This document shows, in pieces, positions 6,890-11,266 of a DNA stretch of 11,266 nucleotides; positions within the stretch are counted from its first letter, which is position 1; each line of letters begins with the position of its first letter. The DNA lies in assembly GCA_937877165.1 (NCBI GenBank), contig CALEFO010000054.1:1-11266 (forward strand), given 5' to 3'. The position numbers and the translations under genes were made by a program. The DNA comes from an uncultured Lachnospiraceae bacterium. Lineage in GTDB: Bacteria; Bacillota; Clostridia; Lachnospirales; Lachnospiraceae. The notes below the pieces were generated by a model. It ran no database searches and was not told the origin of the DNA. It saw only the letters and a program-made list of their open reading frames with translations.

Positions 6890-8992
6890 TTATACTTCTT
6901 TTTCCGGAATTCTTAAAAATACGTCGGACCAGAATACAATCCGCTGTCTCGAGGTGTTGTCCTTTGCCAGCATTCCGATCTGGTATCTGCCCGGCTTCAG
7001 GGCATCCTTCCGGAAAGCCGTCATGAATCCGGTCAGCTCGTCATTTTTCTGATCCGTCAGGTGCTCTGCAATGTCCGGGCGGTATACCCGCTCTGTCTCT
7101 ATCTCCCAAACCGTCTGGAGATCATCCTCCCGTCGAAACAAAAGCTTCCTGTCATAAACGGCGTTGTCCGCATTGATGACAAAGGCGTAGCCCTTGACGT
7201 AATAGCCGTCCTCTTCCTTACTCTTCGCGTCCTTCCGGCCCATCGGCCCGCAGAGCCAGATAGAAAGAGGCCCCGCATATTCCACTCCAAGACGAAGCAC
7301 CGGATCCTCCCAGGCTTCCTTTACCTTGCTCTTTCTCTGCTGCATTTCCAGATAGTGCGGGTCCTGCAGAAGCGCATCCTCCGTCGCGATCTTGAACTCG
7401 GTCACTGCCGGGTCCTGCTCCAGATACTGATGATAGTAAGGATCCCTGCGGAAGAGATCCGGGTGGCGGTTCAGCAGTCTTTCCTGTTCTCCCGAAAGCC
7501 GCAGAGCCTTCACCTTATCCTCTCTGTCATCTCCGCGGGACAGGGATTCATGGTGATACAGGTACATGTTGTTGCGGACCACATTGTAGTAGCCCTTTTC
7601 GAACACCTTCAGGCACAGGTCAATGTCATTGAAGGCCACCGCGAAGTTCTCCGCATCAAACCCGCCTACCTCCCGGAACAGGTCGCTCCGGATCATCAGG
7701 CAGGCTCCGGTTACGGCAATCACGTTGCGGACGCCCTTGTTGAAGCCGAAATAATGCTCTTCCAGGTTGCTGCAGTACTGCAGCTTGTGGATCGGGCCGA
7801 CCTTCACATTCACTACGCCTGCGTGCTGGATGATGTCCGAATTGGGATACAGAAGCTTCATGCCGACGCAGCCGACATAGGGAAGCTTCGCCTTTTCCGA
7901 AAGGTAGGACAGCCAGCTCGGCCGTGCAATTTCAATATCATCGTTCAGAAACAGGAGAAGCTCTCCGTTCGCTTCCGAAGCGCCGAGATTGCACATTGCC
8001 GAGAAGTTGAACTCCATCGGCTGATAAATCAGGCTCGCGCTTCCGGTCTCGTTGTGCTCTTCCAGGAGCTTCTCAACCTTCGCCCGGTTCTCCGGAGAGC
8101 TCCCATTGTCCACAACAATGATCTCATAGGGAGAATTGTCCGTGTATTTCTCGATGGAATGGATGCACCGTCCCAGAATTTCCGGATTGTCCTTGCTCGG
8201 AATGATGATGCTGATCAGGCGTTTCTCTGCCGATTCGCTGGAATAACGGCCGGTCAGAGAATCCTTGATCAGGTTGCTGTCCCACGGCCTTCCCTTGCGG
8301 TATGCATGAAACAGGATTTCCGGGATATGTCCGATCGGAAAACGGTTGTTCTTTCTTCTGGTGAAGCCGCCGTCTGCCTGCGCAATTTTCAGGCAGAGCT
8401 TGTCATAAATCCAGGAGCGCATGCCGTCGTCCAGATCATTCTTCCTTGCGTTGGCCTCTTCCTCGGAATCCTCCTTCGTCTTCGAGCGGGCCTCATAGTC
8501 CGAGGCCTTCCGCTCTCCGGGATTGATCAGATACAGCTCCGAGGAACGAATCGCGAATACATTGCCGAAATAGAACGTCGAGAGGAACGTGTCCGGCGCC
8601 CAGTCGGATTTCAGCCACGCGTCCTTGAGCTGCGACTTCTCCGCGAGCCGGTCTTCGTCACCGTACACCAGATTGATGTCCGGATTGGCAGCAAAATAAT
8701 CACAGATCATTGTCTCCGCGTAATCCGTCAATGTTCCCTCGTCATCGCAGCAGATGATCACGTCCGGAAACCTGGCTCCGGAAAGAAGGTAGTTGCGAAG
8801 ATGGGAGTAGCGAACCACCTCCCTCGAGAGCTTCTCTCCCTCGGAATGATCCTCGGCATTCATTCTCTTGTCCAGCTCGAACTTATGCAGACGGTACCAG
8901 TTGGTATAGCTGTCCACCTTATCCAGAAGTTCCTTTTCGTACCGCTCATCCTGTATCTGTACCAGATGATGCTTGATCTGTTCTCTCAGCAT
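6890..8992 (-). CDS. Family 2 glycosyltransferase with degenerate first domain, intact second domain and C-terminal beta-rich module
   Basis: A 700-residue protein. Residues 1-70 are helical and charged. Residues 75-235 resemble the back half of a GT2 domain: FPDVIICCDDEGTL (75-88), VYGDEDRLAE (109-118), LKSDWAPDTFLSTFYFGNVF (127-146) and HIPEILFHAYRKGRPW (222-237). The donor-binding first strands are missing, and a charged insert sits at 158-190. A complete GT2 domain follows at about 259-487, with LISIIIPSKDN (259-269), IIVVDNGSS (291-299), LFLNDDIEI (347-355), AVTGACLMIR (426-435), FNDIDLCLK (454-462) and LYHHESLSRG (478-487). The tail (about 566-695, with YYVKGYAFVINADN and LKPGRYQIGML) looks like a beta-sandwich accessory module. 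The start is ATG 8992, not the upstream in-frame start at 9052, because AAGGAG lies 9 nt before it and the longer form would run 47 bp into the previous gene. Confidence 0.9.
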   Translation of the reverse strand: MLREQIKHHLVQIQDERYEKELLDKVDSYTNWYRLHKFELDKRMNAEDHSEGEKLSREVVRYSHLRNYLLSGARFPDVIICCDDEGTLTDYAETMICDYFAANPDINLVYGDEDRLAEKSQLKDAWLKSDWAPDTFLSTFYFGNVFAIRSSELYLINPGERKASDYEARSKTKEDSEEEANARKNDLDDGMRSWIYDKLCLKIAQADGGFTRRKNNRFPIGHIPEILFHAYRKGRPWDSNLIKDSLTGRYSSESAEKRLISIIIPSKDNPEILGRCIHSIEKYTDNSPYEIIVVDNGSSPENRAKVEKLLEEHNETGSASLIYQPMEFNFSAMCNLGASEANGELLLFLNDDIEIARPSWLSYLSEKAKLPYVGCVGMKLLYPNSDIIQHAGVVNVKVGPIHKLQYCSNLEEHYFGFNKGVRNVIAVTGACLMIRSDLFREVGGFDAENFAVAFNDIDLCLKVFEKGYYNVVRNNMYLYHHESLSRGDDREDKVKALRLSGEQERLLNRHPDLFRRDPYYHQYLEQDPAVTEFKIATEDALLQDPHYLEMQQRKSKVKEAWEDPVLRLGVEYAGPLSIWLCGPMGRKDAKSKEEDGYYVKGYAFVINADNAVYDRKLLFRREDDLQTVWEIETERVYRPDIAEHLTDQKNDELTGFMTAFRKDALKPGRYQIGMLAKDNTSRQRIVFWSDVFLRIPEKEV

Positions 8993-9001
8993 GTATCCTG
9001 A

Positions 9002-9007
9002 CTCCTT
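9002..9007 (-). promoter_or_regulatory. Shine-Dalgarno AAGGAG overlapping the upstream stop codon
   Basis: On the minus strand the TAA stop of the methyltransferase-kinase gene is part of TAAGGAG, which lies 9 nt before ATG 8992. Stop and ribosome site share bases, an arrangement typical of translational coupling. It fixes the start of the 700-residue glycosyltransferase. Confidence 0.8.
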
Positions 9008-11210
9008 ATCCGCGCTCTTCCATGGCCTTTGCCATTGTGGAGGGAAGACCAACCATCTGAAGCGTCAGCTCCAGGTCAAAGTCCTCTCCCTCCGGAATCC
9101 CGGCCTTTTTCCGAAGTTTTTTCAGATCCCACTCCAGGGAAGGATCCATGGTCGTATAGACGATGCTGCCGTTGGTGTATCTGCGCCCATTGGCGCGGGC
9201 CAGACGGCTGATGGTCCGGCGATCCGCATCTCCCGCGCCAGCCTCCCGGATCATGATCATGCAGGGACAGATCGCGGGATCCACCCGAAGCGTTCTCGCC
9301 TCTGCAGGTACCGAAACCGTGAAGGTCACCATTCCCTCTTCCTCGTAGTGTTCGCTGACCCAGTAGGACTCCTCTTCCGAAAATCCCCGGCCGGTATCAA
9401 AGTAAACCTGTATGGAGGTCAGGCTCCGCTCCTCTTCCTTTCGTGCCTTCTGCAAAGCCTCCTGTGCCGCTTCCTTCTCTTCCTTGGTCTGAAGCTCAGC
9501 GGGCTTGATCACCTGTGTCCCCATCTGGGCACGCAGCTCTCCCAGCGAAATAATACCGCCGGTTACCTGATTCTGGAAGTTCTGTTCCTCCATTGCCAGA
9601 CGGTTGGCATCCTTCTCCGGAACGCCGATCGTCTGCAAAAGCCGCTCGCTTCCGATCAGCTCCTCACAGCGTTCACTTCTCTTCTCATCCTCCAGATAAT
9701 AAACAAGAAGCGAGCGGAACAGGAGCTCTTCCACCGGGATGCTCCTCGGCACGGCCCATTCGTAGTCGATGGCCGTCCAGATTTCTCCGTCCACCAGAAG
9801 GTTGGAGAATGTCATATCATAGTCCGAGATCTGCCGCAGGCTCCCCTGTCCGACTCTTTCCCGGTATTCATTCAAAAGTCCCAGAAACCGCTCTCCGTCG
9901 CCTTCCTGCAGACTTTCGTCAAGAAGGCTCTCCAGCGGTCTTCCTGAAACGTAAGGAAATTCCACACCGCCGTCTGCTGTCAAAACGCAGGGAGCAATGC
10001 GAAGCGTCTTCGGTACCTGCGCGGTCTCCTGCATTTCCTTTTCTTCCTTCTTCCGGTTCATCTCCGGGAGCTTCGGATGTCCTTCTCCGGTCCATCCGGT
10101 CACCGCGTATCTTGCCGCCAGCTGTGCCGCACTGTCCGCCATGCGCCGGATGTGCTCTTCCGCCGCCCTGGTCTGCGGATACTTGCGGACTCTCCCGCCG
10201 ATCAGATCCAGCTCCGTGCGGATCTGGTACTCCGGTGCGCGATCGTTGGAAAATTTACAGTAGTCCACAGGAAGTGCCGGTCCCACCACGACCTCAAAGG
10301 AGTTGGCGAACATCGGATACAGTCCGTCCTGCGTAATTCCCTGATAAGCTTTTTTCTCATCAAAAAGAAGCAGCCGGTCCCGGTCGAAATTGCGGATATT
10401 CTCGTTCAACTCTCCGGCCTCCGGAAGTCTTCGGTCCGAATACAGGACCGAGGTGAACTTGTAATCCGGGTATGGATAATAAAAGGAATACTCGGTTGCT
10501 CCGTTCTGCAGAAGAAGCTGCTCCAGTGCCGGCCTTGTGAAGGTTTTTGCAGGCTCATTTTCTCCGGAATAGGACTCGATTCCGCCAAAAAAGCAGCCGG
10601 AATGGTCTTCCGCGCAGCCCGCCCAGTATTTCAGGCCCAGACGGTTCTCAATGGCAATCACCACGCGGCCGCCCGGTTTCAGATGGGAGAAGACCGTCCG
10701 CAGCTCTTCCCCGAACGGGTCCTTTGCGTGCAGATAGCTCTCCGCATACTCCAGAACGCCGATCAGAAAAACATAGTCATAATCCCGGTCAAGTTCCGGC
10801 TCCACATCCTCAAAATTGCCGACATGAATGGTAAGATTTCCGCAGTCTCTGTGCCGATATGCGTTGATCAGGGAACGTTTCCGGGACAGATCCACACAGT
10901 CTACCTGGCCGCAGCGGCCAGTCAGAACCCCAGTGATTGCTCCCGGTCCCGCACCGATCTCCAGGACCTTTTCATTTCCTGCAAACGGAATCCATCCGAC
11001 AATATTGCCGCGGATGGAAGAGAGATGATAAAGCGTGGGCCAGTCCTTCGCCTCCCGAATGATGGCGTCGAATTCTTCTTCCGGGTGACTTTTCGCGATT
11101 TCCAGAATCCGGTCCTCCACCTCACCGTCACAATACAGATCCTCCCCCGGATAATGAGACAGATCCAGGGTAACGCTTCCGATTTGTTCTCTTCTCATCT
11201 CTTCTGCCAT
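9006..11210 (-). CDS. SAM methyltransferase-kinase fusion with C-terminal beta-rich module (WbdD-like architecture)
   Basis: A 734-residue protein. Residues about 60-250 are a class I methyltransferase: motif I KVLEIGAGPG (81-90), the acidic strand end CVDLSR (105-110), FLIGVLEYAE (148-157) and LKPGGRVVIAIENRLGLKYW (177-196). Residues about 300-505 look like a kinase fold of the aminoglycoside phosphotransferase/WbdD type: VRKYP (341-345, candidate ATP lysine 343), AEEHI (350-354), YVSGRPLESLLD (420-431), a catalytic loop DMTFSN (465-470, Asp465 and Asn470) and a metal site IDYEW (481-485, Asp482). A charged helix at 571-596 leads to a beta-rich tail, with QVYFDTGRGFSEEES (601-615) and LRVDP (641-645). 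In E. coli O9a, WbdD of similar layout methylates and phosphorylates the glycan end and so stops growth; that role here is inference. ATG 11210 is chosen, with GGGG 7 nt upstream. TTG 11231 has no ribosome site, and ATG 11198 is an alternative. Confidence 0.85.
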   Translation of the reverse strand: MAEEMRREQIGSVTLDLSHYPGEDLYCDGEVEDRILEIAKSHPEEEFDAIIREAKDWPTLYHLSSIRGNIVGWIPFAGNEKVLEIGAGPGAITGVLTGRCGQVDCVDLSRKRSLINAYRHRDCGNLTIHVGNFEDVEPELDRDYDYVFLIGVLEYAESYLHAKDPFGEELRTVFSHLKPGGRVVIAIENRLGLKYWAGCAEDHSGCFFGGIESYSGENEPAKTFTRPALEQLLLQNGATEYSFYYPYPDYKFTSVLYSDRRLPEAGELNENIRNFDRDRLLLFDEKKAYQGITQDGLYPMFANSFEVVVGPALPVDYCKFSNDRAPEYQIRTELDLIGGRVRKYPQTRAAEEHIRRMADSAAQLAARYAVTGWTGEGHPKLPEMNRKKEEKEMQETAQVPKTLRIAPCVLTADGGVEFPYVSGRPLESLLDESLQEGDGERFLGLLNEYRERVGQGSLRQISDYDMTFSNLLVDGEIWTAIDYEWAVPRSIPVEELLFRSLLVYYLEDEKRSERCEELIGSERLLQTIGVPEKDANRLAMEEQNFQNQVTGGIISLGELRAQMGTQVIKPAELQTKEEKEAAQEALQKARKEEERSLTSIQVYFDTGRGFSEEESYWVSEHYEEEGMVTFTVSVPAEARTLRVDPAICPCMIMIREAGAGDADRRTISRLARANGRRYTNGSIVYTTMDPSLEWDLKKLRKKAGIPEGEDFDLELTLQMVGLPSTMAKAMEERG

Positions 11211-11229
11211 ATTTCTACCCCGCTGAGGC

Positions 11230-11262
11230 AAAATCCGCGAAGGCGGTTTTGCCGAATGCGGC
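11230..11262. other. Two small adjacent hairpins upstream of the first gene
   Basis: Within the last 56 bp, ccgc (11235-11238) pairs with gcgg (11243-11246) around a gaag loop. The stem extends through aaaa (11230-11233) and tttt (11247-11250), with one unpaired base. Directly beside it, gccg (11251-11254) pairs with cggc (11259-11262). On the minus strand the first hairpin ends in a short T-run, so it might be a weak terminator of a gene beyond the edge, or a leader structure. The stems are short. The rest of this segment shows only the ribosome site of the next gene. Confidence 0.3.
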
Positions 11263-11266
11263 AGCC

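Noticed and set aside
7061..9001. Plus-strand open frame of 646 codons
   Set aside because: It lies wholly opposite the 700-residue glycosyltransferase and shows no domain or start signal. It is the same codon-bias shadow effect.
8993..9052. Upstream extension of the 700-residue glycosyltransferase by 20 residues
   Set aside because: It would run 47 bp into the preceding gene and has no ribosome site, while AAGGAG supports ATG 8992.
11211..11231. TTG start adding seven residues to the methyltransferase-kinase
   Set aside because: There is no purine-rich site before it, and its region is part of a hairpin. ATG 11210 has GGGG 7 nt upstream.
1..11266. CRISPR arrays, insertion sequences, tRNA or rRNA genes, riboswitches
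   Set aside because: No regularly spaced repeats, transposase-like proteins, terminal inverted repeats or structural RNA signatures were seen. Nearly all the DNA is covered by the seven minus-strand genes.

Overview
The window is a stretch of a surface-polysaccharide (capsule or exopolysaccharide) biosynthesis cluster. All seven genes lie on the minus strand, so the operon reads from right to left. Base composition looks slightly above half GC by eye, Shine-Dalgarno sites are purine-rich, and the phosphosugar mutase is the long form usual in Firmicutes. The glycosyltransferases carry charged helical N-termini of a kind common in gut Clostridia. Together these suggest a Lachnospiraceae-like member of Clostridia. 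That placement is an inference from protein style, not a proven assignment.

In transcription order the genes are: (1) 9006-11210, a 734-residue fusion of a class I SAM methyltransferase, a kinase-like domain, a short charged helix and a beta-rich tail; (2) 6890-8992, a 700-residue protein with a degenerate first GT2 domain, an intact second GT2 domain and a C-terminal beta-rich module; (3) 4861-6885, a 674-residue protein with an N-terminal coiled coil and two intact GT2 domains; (4) 3029-4756, a phosphoglucomutase/phosphomannomutase of 575 residues; (5) 1682-2998, a 438-residue GT2 protein with an intact first domain and only the back half of a second; (6) 613-1701, a single-domain rhamnosyltransferase-like GT2; (7) 1-506, the membrane-spanning start of a polyprenyl-phosphate sugar phosphotransferase that runs off the left edge. 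Spacing is tight: a 20-bp overlap, gaps of 4, 13 and 30 bp, and two gaps of about 105 bp. One polycistronic message is likely. No promoter or convincing terminator is visible, so transcription probably starts beyond the right edge.

A plausible joint role follows. The mutase makes sugar-1-phosphate for nucleotide-sugar synthesis. The membrane transferase loads the first sugar on undecaprenyl phosphate. Up to five GT-A active sites on four proteins extend the chain. The methyltransferase-kinase modifies the chain or caps its end, by analogy with WbdD of Escherichia coli O9a. The most notable points are that WbdD-like architecture and the complementary partial loss of tandem GT2 domains in the 438- and 700-residue proteins. 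No mobile element, CRISPR array, tRNA, rRNA or riboswitch was seen.
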